A stretch of DNA of 64,000 bases from Diphasiastrum complanatum (Eukaryota; Streptophyta; Lycopodiopsida; Lycopodiales; Lycopodiaceae): positions 86,602,537-86,666,536 of the forward strand of contig CM055092.1 of assembly GCA_029204225.1 (NCBI GenBank). Direction: 5' to 3'. The translations under genes and the position numbers were made by a program. The notes below the pieces were generated by a model. That model made no database searches, was not told the origin of the DNA, and saw only the letters and a list, made by a program, of their open reading frames with translations. This document shows, in pieces, positions 35,401 to 41,351 of this stretch. Position 1 is the stretch's first letter. Every line of letters starts with the position of its first letter.

Positions 35401-36949
35401 CTATGTGTGTCACAATCTTTCAGCTTGTAACTAGGTTTGTTTCTCCCTCAAAGATATTTTAGTTTTTCCTGAGCAACTTATCATTAGCAAGCTTTATAGT
35501 TTGCAGACACGCAAAACCATAGGCTTATCATCTATTCTCCACTAAACAATGATTGAATGTATGGAACAACGTGTGCAGCCAGATGCATTGCTTGCTTCAT
35601 TGTTATGGAAGTCAGAGAGCTTTTCCAATAAAAGCAATGTGTTATTGGAGAGTTGGATCTACAGCTTAGTCCATTAAAAATAAAACTGTACTCTTTTAGC
35701 TTCTTTAAAGCAATGCTTTATTGGAGAGTTTTGACCTACAGCTTAGTTCATTTTAAATAATATGTATGTACTGTTTTAGCTTTTTCATCAAAATCTGTAG
35801 CTTTCACAAAAGAGCTTATGGAGCTGGTTGATTGCAGCATTAACAAAAAGCATTGGACTTCGCAATGATGGGCGTGTTGATGAGAGATCATACTGGCTTA
35901 CGAGGGCTTTGTCACTGTCAACCTCTCTTGCCATACCTCTTGTTTATCCACGATTATTTGCAATACATGATGTTTTATCGCAGGTTGCTTCATCTGATCT
36001 TTTGTTAGCATTGCATACTAAAGCAAGATTAACTTGAAATGTTACTAAAAAAGGAACAATGGCTGCTGCTACATGGCCTTGGGAATCTCTCTCATTTTGT
36101 GTTGGAAATGTTTGTAACTGATTAAATATCGATGAGTGTAAAACAGGACTTGGGAGAAGAAATTCTACCCCCAGTGCTCCCTCTATCAAGTGAAAATCTG
36201 GATCAGGCTGGGGTATTCCTTCTAGAGGCTGGGGAGGATGCATTCCTGTATACTGGAAAGTCAGTTGCACCAGAGTTGCTTCATCAACTGTTTGGTGTCC
36301 ACTCGTTAAATGAGATTTATCCTGGACAGGTATTGGATCTTGTTTTCAAATTTATTGCATCCGATCTATCTTTCTGCTGGTGTAATACAGTAGCGCAAAA
36401 TTTGCATACTTAGTGATGAATTTTTACTTTGTTGATGCAGTTTTTACTTCAAGAATATGACAATGATGCTTCCAAAAAGCTCAATGATTTGATTAACAAG
36501 ATTCGGCGCCAACGTTGCTCATACTTACGGTAACTTAATTCTCTGGTTCTAAAAATTGAAGTATTGCACATGCACATGTCCATTTTGAACTTTATCAGTT
36601 TTTGCCTTCCAAAGCCATCCTAAAGTTATTACTTCTGTGCAGGTTACACCTGCTGAGAAGAGGGGAGCCTCTAGGTGAGATTTTCTTTTCATCGATTGCC
36701 TTCATTTCCATTCTAATTTAGTGGTTGATTACTGTCTAGTGAAATGCTTAGTCAGCATGTTTCAGAAGAGTTCAAATTTGACTGACTTGTTGACGACAGC
36801 GTTTCATAGAGTTATTATTTATATCACTTTTTGTCCATGCAGAGAATTTGTTTCTCTCTTTTCTGGTGGAAGACAAGACCTCCTTAGGTTTATCGTATGT
36901 GGAGTTCTTAGTACATGTACATCGACAAATCCAGAACAAAATGAGCTAA
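1..36949 (+). CDS. SEC24: SEC24 COPII coat subunit, plant CEF/SEC24B-C type; 5'-partial gene of at least 22 exons
   Basis: SEC24 pairs with SEC23 on ER exit sites, binds cargo sorting signals and builds the inner COPII coat. Exons spell the family order: Pro-rich linker with an IDPNQIPRP-like remnant, CxxC zinc finger, the [15 protein letters not shown] block, trunk ([64 protein letters not shown]), beta-sandwich, helical part and gelsolin C-terminus ending HRQIQNKMS then TAA at 36947-36949. The sum of exons 6-22 is 1,668 nt without a stop, with GT/AG borders and compatible phases at every junction. The wording follows Arabidopsis CEF more closely than SEC24A; this is from memory of the family, not a search. 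Exons 1-5 carry indels (see findings), so whether the locus makes full-length protein is open. The start codon lies left of the window. Confidence 0.93.
342..1995 (+). other. SEC24 intron 1, no coding feature seen
   Basis: AT-rich, T-rich plus strand as is typical of plant introns. It starts GTGAGT and ends CCATGCAG. I found no transposon protein, RNA gene or clear repeat in it. Confidence 0.6.
1996..2093 (+). CDS. SEC24: SEC24 exon 2 (frameshifted): start of the beta-sandwich/zinc-finger region
   Basis: Frame pieces read [11 protein letters not shown], then LAVM.QPLA, then PHPLEEPIE-like residues, matching the family segment PCTGDL..QSAMPLALIVQPFALPHPSEEPI. Three 1-nt changes are needed: an extra A near 1999-2000, a missing C in GCATTA near 2034-2040, and a missing T in GCCTGCC near 2060-2066. 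Acceptor is TGCAG and donor is GTGTGA. Confidence 0.75.
3105..3129. repeat. (GT)n microsatellite after a poly-T run
   Basis: About 12 GT units directly follow a run of 13 T and GG. Confidence 0.95.
5004..5270. repeat. Tandem duplication of a ~130-bp unit
   Basis: Two adjacent diverged copies share CACTGC(C/T)ATGTAATAGGAAT, TATCTCT(G/T)AAGGATAAC and GGACATTTGTGAAA with AAAAAGA and a TAATAT..ACATTGAT end. The second copy has extra bases between the blocks. It does not resemble a known family. Confidence 0.7.
6144..6345 (-). pseudogene. Copia gag relic in intron 2
   Basis: The minus strand reads, with one stop/frame break, [17 protein letters not shown] followed by [13 protein letters not shown] and [14 protein letters not shown]. 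This is the same gag (UBN2-like) signature as the better copies at 46368-46991, 47074-47506 and 51487-52000. No LTR or pol is attached. Confidence 0.7.
6849..6960 (+). CDS. SEC24: SEC24 exon 3 (frameshifted): zinc-finger exon
   Basis: Begins VVNFGD (family VVDFGE), then CSR for the first CxxC knuckle, then [14 protein letters not shown] and, after restoring one lost T, a CNICG knuckle. At least three indels break the frame, and the second Cys of the first CxxC is not readable in the expected frame. Acceptor is TTTCAAG and donor is GTATGT; the exon ends one base into a Gly codon, which the next exon completes. Confidence 0.75.
7252..7385 (+). CDS. SEC24: SEC24 exon 4 (frameshifted): [15 protein letters not shown] block
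   Basis: One frame reads [20 protein letters not shown] and on to EFVASK, an almost perfect match to plant CEF. The preceding residues (ETT, EYHCNLG) are in other frames because of single extra bases in AAA near 7260, GGGG near 7275 and GGGGA near 7295. The family's KEYM after VAS is replaced by KRSFL, possibly another indel in AAAA. Acceptor is TTTAGCAG and donor is GTTTGT. Confidence 0.85.
7776..7894 (+). CDS. SEC24: SEC24 exon 5 (1-nt deletion): start of trunk domain
   Basis: Reads VRPPMPAV in one frame and [14 protein letters not shown] through [12 protein letters not shown] in the next. The exon is 119 nt where 120 would keep phase, and the missing base falls at GTTTCTTTTTCC (about 7798-7806), where the family has a Tyr codon. 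Acceptor is ACACAG and donor is GTGTGA. Confidence 0.88.
8139..8219 (+). CDS. SEC24: SEC24 exon 6: trunk domain
   Basis: 27 codons, [20 protein letters not shown] onward, phase 0 at both ends. Acceptor is TGGACAG and donor is GTGCTC. First exon of the undamaged run. Confidence 0.97.
9192..9269 (+). CDS. SEC24: SEC24 exon 7: trunk domain
   Basis: 26 codons: [16 protein letters not shown] and on to VVSLSE. Acceptor is TCTTGCAG and donor is GTATGT, phase 0. It is followed by the 12.7-kb intron 7. Confidence 0.97.
9941..12186 (+). mobile_element. Ty3/gypsy chromovirus, 5'-truncated, pol plus chromodomain
   Basis: Inserted in SEC24 intron 7 in sense. Protein order is RT, RNase H, integrase, chromodomain. 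RT starts abruptly at the residues before the YLDDILIYS active site (near 9990), so gag, protease and the RT N-terminus are missing. RNase H shows [11 protein letters not shown] (10362 on) and [10 protein letters not shown], but the segment between them is deleted near 10490. Integrase shows the HHCC finger ([11 protein letters not shown] .. CAQC), the [17 protein letters not shown] core and [13 protein letters not shown]. Stops and frameshifts occur throughout, for example after VDRLT at 11219. It cannot be autonomous. Confidence 0.92.
11975..12184 (+). pseudogene. Chromodomain at the C-terminus of the gypsy integrase
   Basis: Reads [20 protein letters not shown] then [11 protein letters not shown]; the [13 protein letters not shown] core is the chromodomain signature of chromoviruses, thought to steer integration to heterochromatin. 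The aromatic positions Y, W and W are kept. Confidence 0.9.
12214..12830 (+). repeat. Probable 3' LTR of the chromovirus (right end not fixed)
   Basis: Directly after pol comes a purine tract (GGAAGAGGGAA) and then TGTTAGGGACCC, a plausible polypurine tract and LTR start. A TATA-like TATACAAGG lies at about 12364. No second LTR copy exists here because the 5' half is missing, so the right boundary is a guess. Confidence 0.5.
12831..13395 (+). other. Intron 7 filler, nothing recognised
   Basis: AT-rich sequence between the gypsy LTR and the first LINE tail. No open frame or repeat that I could name. Confidence 0.5.
13396..13901 (+). mobile_element. 5'-truncated LINE copy ending in a (CT)n tail
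   Basis: The C-terminal coding piece ([16 protein letters not shown] with a following Asp-rich stretch) matches the LINE copy ending near 16665 ([16 protein letters not shown]) and the minus-strand copy ([16 protein letters not shown]). The 3' end reads ACATTAATAAAGCTTTC, identical to the other plus-strand copy, and runs straight into (CT)n at 13865-13901. Confidence 0.75.
13975..14046. repeat. (CT)36 microsatellite
   Basis: 72-bp perfect CT array, 73 bp after the CT tail of the LINE copy. The intervening sequence shows no coding signal. Confidence 0.97.
14330..16667 (+). mobile_element. LINE (APE-type non-LTR retrotransposon) copy with reverse-transcriptase core deleted
   Basis: Starts in the end of the endonuclease (GHSVVDYL near 14373-14397; SVVDYLL is typical of LINE APE domains), continues through the endonuclease-RT linker (14360-15112; [19 protein letters not shown]) and then jumps at about 15185 to post-RT sequence ([12 protein letters not shown]) that in the minus-strand copy follows the RT. 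The C-terminal cysteine motif [20 protein letters not shown] (15718-15777) is the zf-RVT-like tail. The 3' end is ACATTAATAAAGCTTTC plus a CTTT-rich tail to about 16667. Several stops are present. Confidence 0.8.
15703..16041 (+). pseudogene. LINE ORF2 C-terminal CCHC-like domain
   Basis: 112 codons with [21 protein letters not shown], then the GRYHCLFRD block also found in the minus-strand copy at 28792-29145. It is probably the nucleic-acid-binding tail of the LINE polyprotein. It is a fragment of a broken reading frame. Confidence 0.75.
16668..17699 (+). other. Intron 7 filler, nothing recognised
   Basis: AT-rich DNA with no supported gene or repeat family. Confidence 0.5.
17700..18440 (+). 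pseudogene. Heavily decayed Ty3/gypsy integrase remnant
   Basis: Read across frames, the plus strand gives ATKTKKYH-like and [13 protein letters not shown] (integrase core start), [17 protein letters not shown] (family SPFYxxYG) and finally [20 protein letters not shown] (family GPFKVLKxxGDVAYKL) at about 18346-18410. The order and spacing fit a gypsy integrase, but many stops and frameshifts are present. Called by motif order only. Confidence 0.55.
18441..19194 (+). other. Intron 7 filler, nothing recognised
   Basis: Possibly the tail of the decayed gypsy element. No LTR or ORF could be supported. Confidence 0.4.
19885..20138 (+). pseudogene. BED zinc finger of a hAT-type transposase (one in-frame stop)
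   Basis: Reads [20 protein letters not shown] then [12 protein letters not shown]....LKGHLLG then [15 protein letters not shown]. The pattern W/D..KSGARxxRCxYC..TRLKxHLxG..PC..VP matches plant hAT BED fingers. A TGA at about 19983 sits between the two cysteines where the family usually has Asn or Lys. Downstream is Pro-rich sequence to about 20700, not a transposase core. Confidence 0.75.
20915..21200. repeat. 84-bp minisatellite, about 3.4 copies
   Basis: Units begin GCTCCTCCACA at 20915, 20999, 21083 (GCTCCCCCACA) and 21169 (GCTCTCCCACA), with period 84, 84 and 86. Copies 1 and 2 are nearly identical and copy 3 is diverged. It lies inside the hAT-like element. Confidence 0.92.
21953..22045 (+). 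CDS. SEC24: SEC24 exon 8: trunk domain
   Basis: 31 codons, [18 protein letters not shown] onward to SAFGAAVK. Acceptor is CCTATGCAG and donor is GTTGGT, phase 0. Confidence 0.97.
22194..22248 (+). CDS. SEC24: SEC24 exon 9: trunk domain
   Basis: 55 nt: [18 protein letters not shown] plus one base of the next codon. Acceptor is ATTACAG and donor is GTGTGC. Confidence 0.97.
22249..24781 (+). other. First part of intron 9, no supported gene
   Basis: A 155-codon open frame at 23090-23557 has no recognisable domain. TCGTATCAGGGCC at about 23130 resembles an initiator-Met primer-binding site with two mismatches and may mark an old LTR element, but no LTR pair is visible. Confidence 0.4.
24782..25500 (+). 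mobile_element. Chromodomain gypsy remnant with an LTR-like right flank
   Basis: 24802-25062 encodes [13 protein letters not shown] (pre-integrase region) fused directly to a chromodomain ([17 protein letters not shown]), so RT tail and integrase are deleted between them. After the stop a purine tract (AGAAGAGGGAAGGA) leads into TGTTAGAGCCTTG at 25086. A near copy TGTTAGAGCCCGG sits at 24782 just before the coding piece, consistent with LTR-start sequence on both sides. The right end near 25500 is estimated. Confidence 0.7.
25501..26333 (+). other. Rest of intron 9
   Basis: T-rich intron sequence ending GGTTTGTAG. Two open frames (25513-25776, 25739-26041) have intron-like composition and no domains. 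Confidence 0.5.
26334..26410 (+). CDS. SEC24: SEC24 exon 10: trunk domain
   Basis: Completes the Val codon, then [20 protein letters not shown] through AAGEK. 77 nt, acceptor TTTGTAG, donor GTAGGA. Confidence 0.97.
26588..26659 (+). CDS. SEC24: SEC24 exon 11: trunk domain
   Basis: 24 codons, [24 protein letters not shown]. Acceptor is CTTGTAG and donor is GTATCT. Confidence 0.97.
26931..27014 (+). CDS. SEC24: SEC24 exon 12: trunk/beta-sandwich junction
   Basis: 28 codons from [18 protein letters not shown] to RTTGGQ. Acceptor is GCTTGCAG and donor is GTATGT. It is followed by 5.5-kb intron 12. Confidence 0.97.
27590..28240 (-). pseudogene. Decayed copia integrase in intron 12
   Basis: Minus strand across frames gives the pre-integrase end (AICEICIFF.QHNKNF), [29 protein letters not shown] for the LRSDxGGEF position, NGVAERKN (near 27760) and a PW-rich tail. 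This is the copia integrase order, but nearly every block is in a different frame. No RT or LTR is attached. Confidence 0.7.
28450..30235 (-). mobile_element. LINE copy, RT onward, same family as the intron 7 LINE
   Basis: The RT palm lies at 29872-30210 ([20 protein letters not shown], then [11 protein letters not shown] with catalytic YADD). The thumb is at 29531-29875 ([17 protein letters not shown]), followed by post-RT blocks and the cysteine tail ([20 protein letters not shown], 28792-29145). It is 5'-truncated before the RT and broken by frameshifts and stops. The RT wording differs from typical angiosperm L1 (GVRQGDPLSPYLF). The 3' end near 28450 is estimated; no CT tail is visible. 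Confidence 0.88.
29872..30210 (-). pseudogene. LINE reverse transcriptase palm (YADD)
   Basis: Contains the template-binding [14 protein letters not shown] motif and the YADD active site followed by VALLS. The fragment starts after RT motif 2, so the fingers are missing. Confidence 0.88.
30843..30913 (-). ncRNA. tRNA-like sequence in the 3' LTR of the TRIM
   Basis: Minus strand: acceptor strand GGGCGGA pairs with TCTGTCC (two G-U pairs). A box is TAGCTTAGTGG and B box is a perfect GGTTCGAATCC. One base shorter than its partner in the T-arm (CCGGG for CCTGGG). The anticodon arm is irregular, so a working tRNA is unlikely. Confidence 0.8.
31111..31182 (-). ncRNA. tRNA-like sequence in the 5' LTR of the TRIM
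   Basis: 72 nt. 7-bp acceptor stem GGGCAGA/TCTGTCC, D-arm GCTC-AGTGGTA-GAGC, T-arm CTGGG-TTCGAAT-CCTAG. A box TAGCTCAGTGG and B box GGTTCGAATCC fit the Pol III type-2 consensus. The anticodon region TCCCATCCGGTATGAGGGA forms only a 4-bp stem with an oversized loop. No TTTT terminator follows anywhere in the element on this strand. Best read as a tRNA-derived Pol III promoter inside the LTR. Confidence 0.8.
31558..32367 (+). other. Rest of intron 12, AT-rich
   Basis: No coding feature. GATACCATGTTATAATTC near 31790 looks like an LTR/PBS edge (TGGTATC on the minus strand) but has no partner. Confidence 0.4.
32368..32424. repeat. (GA)28 microsatellite near the exon 13 acceptor
   Basis: Follows a G8 run and ends 47 bp before the exon 13 start. 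Purine-rich on the sense strand, unlike a normal polypyrimidine tract. Confidence 0.95.
32472..32591 (+). CDS. SEC24: SEC24 exon 13: beta-sandwich
   Basis: 40 codons: [20 protein letters not shown] then [20 protein letters not shown]. Acceptor is GCTTACAG and donor is GTATGC. Confidence 0.97.
32774..32842 (+). CDS. SEC24: SEC24 exon 14: beta-sandwich
   Basis: 23 codons, [23 protein letters not shown]. Acceptor is GTCACAG and donor is GTTTGT. Confidence 0.97.
32843..33813 (+). other. SEC24 intron 14
   Basis: T-rich intron, no coding or repeat feature recognised. Confidence 0.7.
33814..33891 (+). CDS. SEC24: SEC24 exon 15: beta-sandwich
   Basis: 26 codons, [26 protein letters not shown]. Acceptor is TGTGCAG and donor is GTATTA. 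Confidence 0.97.
34017..34155 (+). CDS. SEC24: SEC24 exon 16: end of beta-sandwich, start of helical domain
   Basis: [20 protein letters not shown], then [23 protein letters not shown] plus one base. Acceptor is GAATAG and donor is GTATGT. Confidence 0.97.
34426..34590 (+). CDS. SEC24: SEC24 exon 17: helical domain
   Basis: Completes an Ala codon (KHAAQATP fits family KQAANEIP), then [20 protein letters not shown] and [17 protein letters not shown]. The CACCAG acceptor at 34420-34425 gives a better family match than the GGAG four bases earlier. Donor is GTAAGT. Confidence 0.95.
34591..35837 (+). other. SEC24 intron 17 with a palindrome cluster
   Basis: T-rich intron. 35113-35168 holds stacked palindromes built from TTCCGGAA and GTAC (see findings). 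No coding feature. Confidence 0.65.
35149..35168. repeat. 20-bp perfect palindrome
   Basis: AGTACGTTCCGGAACGTACT equals its own reverse complement. It is preceded by a second hairpin CGACCC-TTTT-GGGTCG (35113-35128) and GTACTTCCGGAATGTAC. Confidence 0.95.
35838..35983 (+). CDS. SEC24: SEC24 exon 18: helical to gelsolin domain
   Basis: [20 protein letters not shown] then [19 protein letters not shown] and VLSQ. Acceptor is ATTGCAG and donor is GTTGCT. Confidence 0.97.
36147..36329 (+). CDS. SEC24: SEC24 exon 19: gelsolin-like domain
   Basis: 61 codons, [54 protein letters not shown]. Acceptor is AAAACAG and donor is GTATTG. Confidence 0.97.
36441..36529 (+). CDS. SEC24: SEC24 exon 20: gelsolin-like domain
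   Basis: [29 protein letters not shown] plus two bases of Arg. Acceptor is GATGCAG and donor is GTAACT. Confidence 0.97.
36643..36674 (+). CDS. SEC24: SEC24 exon 21: 32-nt microexon
   Basis: Completes Arg, then [10 protein letters not shown] plus one base. Both flanking phases fit. Acceptor is GTGCAG and donor is GTGAGA. Confidence 0.95.
36843..36949 (+). CDS. SEC24: SEC24 terminal exon 22 and stop
   Basis: Completes Glu, then [34 protein letters not shown] and TAA (36947-36949). The family ends FLVSVHRQIQHKLN-like, so this is the true C-terminus. Acceptor is CATGCAG. Confidence 0.97.
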
Positions 36950-37890
36950 GGTGTTCTGCATTAGGATTTTCCTATTCCGTTGGTGCGATTTTATTATTCT
37001 TTAAGGTGGCGTGTAACCAATGAAGTCACATACTTCTGATTCATTCTGACAAGAAGGAAGTTTCAGACTCCTTGAGAGGCTGAAGCTTTATATGTTTGAG
37101 CTTCTTCAGTGTTGGGTAGTCAAGTTGTTGTGGCAATGAAATTTGAAAGTTGCCAGGGTCTTCCAGGAATAAGAAATACATGTAGCTATGAAGTACATAA
37201 TGCTTGTAATGTTAAAGCAAATGCCACAATAGGACTATGTCCTGGAGATTTTGTTTTTGGCAACTGTGGAAGTCAAATGACAGATTTATCCTTCTTGTTC
37301 TTTGTGTGCATAACAGTGGATGGATGTAATTTTGTGGAAGTAGTCATGTCCAAATTGAATAAATTGGGTGTGGTGCTTGTTTTTTACTTTGGTTTACTTT
37401 CCAAAATATGGAGTGTTATGCGATGGTGAAATTGATGAGTGATCAACATACATCTCAATAGTTTGCTGCACCTTTAAATGCTTTCCTAAGGTTTGGTGAA
37501 ATGTCATACTTGAGCTTGCTCAAGCACAATGACTAATTTTGTAATTCCTAACATAAACAACCTGAGGCACGATATTTGTGAGAGTGCAAATTAAGGAATG
37601 ATATCCACTTGGTCAGTTAGTCTGATCTTACATGCAAGCTGGACCTGTGTTTGCGAATGTCCATATTTATCACTGGATGGCCAAAATCTAGGCTTGAATT
37701 ATTTTGGTTGTGGAGACAAGTCTTTGCCTCTCCACAAGTTTTTGATAATTTTTTGTAGTAGTAAGTTGTATACTGTAGGCAATTTTCAAAAATCCCTATG
37801 ATAGCAATCGAGATTCAACTACACTCTCCAAAACTAGATTTTAAGCCAAAATCTCATCACACTTGATAGATACTAATCGATCTTAGGTAG
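36950..37890 (+). other. SEC24 3' UTR and downstream flank
   Basis: T-rich sequence without a domain-bearing frame. A 106-codon frame at 37109-37429 is probably chance. No canonical AATAAA close to the stop could be singled out, so the poly(A) site is not placed. Confidence 0.5.
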
Positions 37891-38075
37891 GCTCTGATAC
37901 CATATACATTTTTCACACATGTGAGGACATCTCATGTGTGTGATTGCACATAGATCTATCTTGCATGAAATACAAGCAATCTAGCTCAAAAATCTAAGGC
38001 AAGAGCACTCTACACATGTTATTAAAATTACACAAGCTAGTTTGTGATTTCCACTTGTAAATTGAATTGAGGCCA
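37891..38075 (-). repeat. Truncated minus-strand copia LTR end with primer-binding site
   Basis: GCTCTGATACCA at 37891-37902 is TGGTATCAGAGC on the minus strand, a perfect initiator-Met PBS. The sequence beyond it (from 37903) should be an LTR end. It is cut at 38075 by the plus-strand LTR. Confidence 0.6.
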
Positions 38076-38666
38076 TGTTGTGGGATGTCACACGTGCCAA
38101 AAGCATAGGATACTTTCTTCTAAGTCAAATCAATAAGCTTTGGAATGGTACCTTTGGAACGAGGCCAAAATGTGCATAGATAGGCTAGAGATATTCTAGG
38201 AGCTAAAAATAGCAATTTTTACACTGTTTTGGATCTAAAGATCTTGACCCCCAATTAGGGTGGATATTATGACCTAATAGGTGAAACATTAGGTTTAGGG
38301 ATGGATGGTCATAGGAAGCCCAAGCCCTAAATGCTTGGATCCGAGGCACTTATGTATAAATATGTGATGGATCATCCATCCAATTATGTGTAAGATCAAG
38401 ATTTTCTTTCATGACTAGCTTTTGTCTATCTTTTGAATGATGATTGCTATTGCCATATGGATTTTTGTAATCATTAGATGAGTTTGAAGGTGTAGGTACA
38501 CGTGTGAAGTATTTAACATGATTTTGGAGTCAATTTGTGGAGTTCAAGCCAAGATAAGCTAGAAATCAATCAATAATCTAGCTATTAGATCTTGATTGGA
38601 CCTTAAGTAGGTGTTTTCTCCATCATTTCTAGGATCATATGGGTTTATTTTGCTGCATTTTCAACA
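38076..38666 (+). repeat. Copia-type LTR (591 bp)
   Basis: Starts TGTTG and ends CAACA, directly followed by the primer-binding site TGGTATCAGAGCC (38667-38679). A TATA-like TATAAATATG lies at about 38355. No matching downstream LTR is seen, so it is a 5' LTR or a solo remnant. Confidence 0.75.
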
Positions 38667-38679
38667 TGGTATCAGAGCC
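38667..38679 (+). promoter_or_regulatory. Primer-binding site for initiator tRNA-Met
   Basis: TGGTATCAGAGCC directly abuts the LTR end. This is the usual minus-strand primer site of plant copia elements. Confidence 0.9.
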
Positions 38680-39359
38680 ATTTCAAGAAATGAGCTATAA
38701 TTCATGCTAGAATCATAGATTTTGATGCAATTCAAGCATTGATTGCTATCTAGACACAATCTATGATTTTGTACCTTCGATATTTGATCAATTTGAGTGA
38801 AGAGGGATCTAATGTTTTTTATTTATAGGCCATCTCTTATCAATTGGATCAAAATAACAAGTACTTTGTGCTTCTTTTTGATACTACTCGATTTGTGGAG
38901 TCAATCACAAAGAATAGTTTTCAATCATTAAATAGAGATCATCATTCTTGGTGGTGTAATAGGTTGTTCTTAGACTTATTGAGATAATTAAAAGTCAATT
39001 TTGGGGTCAGCCCAAAGGTTTTGACAAGTATTCATCCTAGAATGCAATCATTAGAGGAGTTACAAACATCAAAAGGGTCGTCTAAGAAATGCCACGTAGG
39101 ACAAAAAAACGTCAAATTTTGGAAATTCGACGGACTTTCAGGTCCAGTTTAGCTTAACCTTACTAGTAATGTGTAGTTAACATGACACGATTATGACGCG
39201 TGCAACTATGACTTCAAGAACCTATGACGCTCATTAATTAACTTTTTCAAATTTGAAAATGAGATTGTGTCCCTCGTTTTAACTAGCGAGAGAATAAACA
39301 TAGAATCTCAAGTACGCCATGGATGAATAAGAGTGTCTATTTTCTTTTTGGTCTGTCAG
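38680..39359 (+). other. Leader-like sequence, no gag found
   Basis: AT-rich sequence after the PBS. From about 39070 (GGGTCGTCTAAG) the composition changes, possibly the edge of another element carrying the next two genes. Confidence 0.4.
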
Positions 39360-39965
39360 CTGATGTTTGCGGAGATGTTTCAGTTTCATCTACACATTGT
39401 TCTCCCTGCCGAGAATGCTCCGATAGCTAAAAGAGTAGTGAAAGAATCCACAGTTTTTCTACTTGATATGATCGCTCACAAAATCAACCAAAGAAAGAAC
39501 TACGATTTGTCGATTGACGGAAGTTTGTATCCATTGGATCCGAGCTCAATGCAAGCTCCACAATTCCAATCCATCACACAATTAATAAAGTTTTTGTGTG
39601 ATAGAGAAAACGGTTTACTGGGTTATTGTGAAAGATTGAGGACTTATGGTGTTGCAAACTCGGTTCAGAAAATACAGAGTTTAGAATGTATGTTAAATGG
39701 TTTGCTTGCTGTCTATAGAGAAAAAGAGACCGCAATATTACAAACAAAAGAAGATAATGCACGTTTACATAATATTATGTTAAATTTGAATGCAAGTAAC
39801 GATCAACTCCGACAATTTTTAGACATATCAAATTACCAGTTAAAAGAAGAAACTCGCATACTAGATAAGAAATTATAAAGAAACAAGTGAAAAAGATTTC
39901 TGAAGGACATTGATGAGCTTTCGCTAAATGGAGGCCAACGGAGAAAAATGATTCAAGCATTCAAG
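39360..39965 (+). pseudogene. Unrecognised gene, first visible exon, coiled-coil-like C-terminus
   Basis: Open from a possible acceptor (GTCTGTCAG) for about 173 codons: FQFHLHIVLPAENAPIAKRV, LYPLDPSSMQAPQFQSITQL, then a Leu/Glu/Asn-rich stretch that looks helical. Two in-frame stops (39876-39878 and 39888-39890) interrupt it, after which it continues KRFLKDIDELSLNGG to a GTAAGG donor at 39966. The composition is protein-like and I do not recognise it. The second exon has a phase mismatch at this junction, so a further indel is implied. Confidence 0.55.
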
Positions 39966-40061
39966 TAAGGATTTGATTTGAATCGTTTTATTTTTGTTTT
40001 GTGAAGTAGCATGACATTTATTATGTGGCCTATTTGGGTTTGTTGATTTTCATATTTGCAG

Positions 40062-40626
40062 ATCAACATTGTTGCAAATGAGCATCCGAGAGACAATGAC
40101 ACGATTGGAAAATTATTGAGTTCGGTATTGACAACCAAGTCCACAAAGTCTTTATTGGACAATGACCGATATTCTCGAATCAAGTCCAAGGTCACTAAGG
40201 CTTTGATGAACGAGGTCGGTAAGGTAATCGACCGAACGTTAATTCAGGGAGCATGTGATTTCTCAGGTATTTGCAGGGAGGCATATGCCAGTATGTTTAA
40301 AATTATTAAAGAGGCTTTTGGACAATTGCATGTAAGAAAATTTCTCGGTTGAAGTTTGGAAAAAGCTCGATAATATGGTTGAAGTGCTTAGAAAAGACAC
40401 AATTTCATATGCAGATGCACTCCTATTGGAGAAAACAACAATAGAGTTTGTAGATGCAGTTCGGGTGGCTTGGGGTTCACATACTAAGGCATCATGCATC
40501 ATTTTTTGCAAAATAGTATGGCAGTTTGAGTATATGGTCCTCACAAGAAATGGAGAAATCACATTGGCAGGCAAGAGCAGCATTTCATCGAAATACACAA
40601 CATGGTGGAACATCATGAAAAAATAG
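40062..40626 (+). pseudogene. Unrecognised gene, second exon, with one frameshift
   Basis: After a TTTGCAG acceptor: INIVANEHPRDNDTIGKLLS, DRYSRIKSKVTKALMNEVGK, ACDFSGICREAYASMFKII. A single extra G at about 40346 breaks the frame; it resumes VEVWKKLDNMVEVLRKDTIS, FVDAVRVAWGSH, and ends TTWWNIMKK then TAG (40624-40626). No known domain is recognised. Confidence 0.55.
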
Positions 40627-40835
40627 TTACATCATTCAGCTATTCCGATGGTTTTATAGACGGGCTCAAGTTCCGGGCTCAAGTTCGATACACAACAAGA
40701 TCAACTGAATATCAAAGACTCAAAAAAGCATGTAAATTTATAAGCCAAAATTAGATCGATGACATTCAATAAAGATCAAACGCGTGTGATAAAAAATTCT
40801 CAAATTTCACATACATTAAATGGAAAAGAGTACAA

Positions 40836-41258
40836 TCATTTTTTTGCATTGTCTCTAAGGACAATTTTTGCTGTGTGGTCATGAAGGAACTTTTTCCTAT
40901 CATACAGATCCAAAAATCGAGTGGATCTCCTTTTGCTCAGATCTATATATCCTAATAGAATTGCCAGAGCAGATGATTTCATAGGAACATTTTCTGGCAC
41001 GTGAGCAACATCTCTTTTGACAAAAATGATTCTATATGTATTTTTTGGATATTTATGCCCCTAGGCAAAATAAGATAGGGCCTTGATGGCCATGATTAAG
41101 GTTCTCGCATTTACAAAACATCTTTCATGAAGAATACAAATTTCATTATTTACAAAATATTTCAAGTAATGAGCCAATGAGGCATCCTTTTGTCTCTTGC
41201 CTTGTCTCTCTCTCAATCCTCCATGCCTGCTAGCAAAGGCATCAATTTCAATGATTTC
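40836..41258 (-). pseudogene. Unrecognised minus-strand gene, last exon, one in-frame stop
   Basis: 141 codons in one frame: EIIEIDAFASRHGGLRERQG, LKYFVNNEICILHERCFVNA, KALSYFA, then TAG (41061-41063), then KYPKNTYRIIFVKRDVAHVP, SSALAILLGYIDLSKRRS and a Lys-rich end with stop at 40836-40838. The acceptor TTGTAG at the 5' end joins in phase with the upstream exon. Only one lesion in 141 codons. Confidence 0.6.
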
Positions 41259-41351
41259 CTACAACATATAATCAAGTGTTAGTCAAACTAGCAGATCAAT
41301 CATCAGTTACACGTTAAATAGTAAATGATTTTTGTTAGACAGTGTACTTAC

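Noticed and set aside
36721-37023. 100-codon open frame over the SEC24 end
   Set aside because: It runs through intron and the terminal exon in the wrong frame. The exon 22 frame ending at 36949 fits the family.
37109-37429. 106-codon open frame downstream of SEC24
   Set aside because: No domain, no splice or start context; composition like UTR/intergenic DNA.
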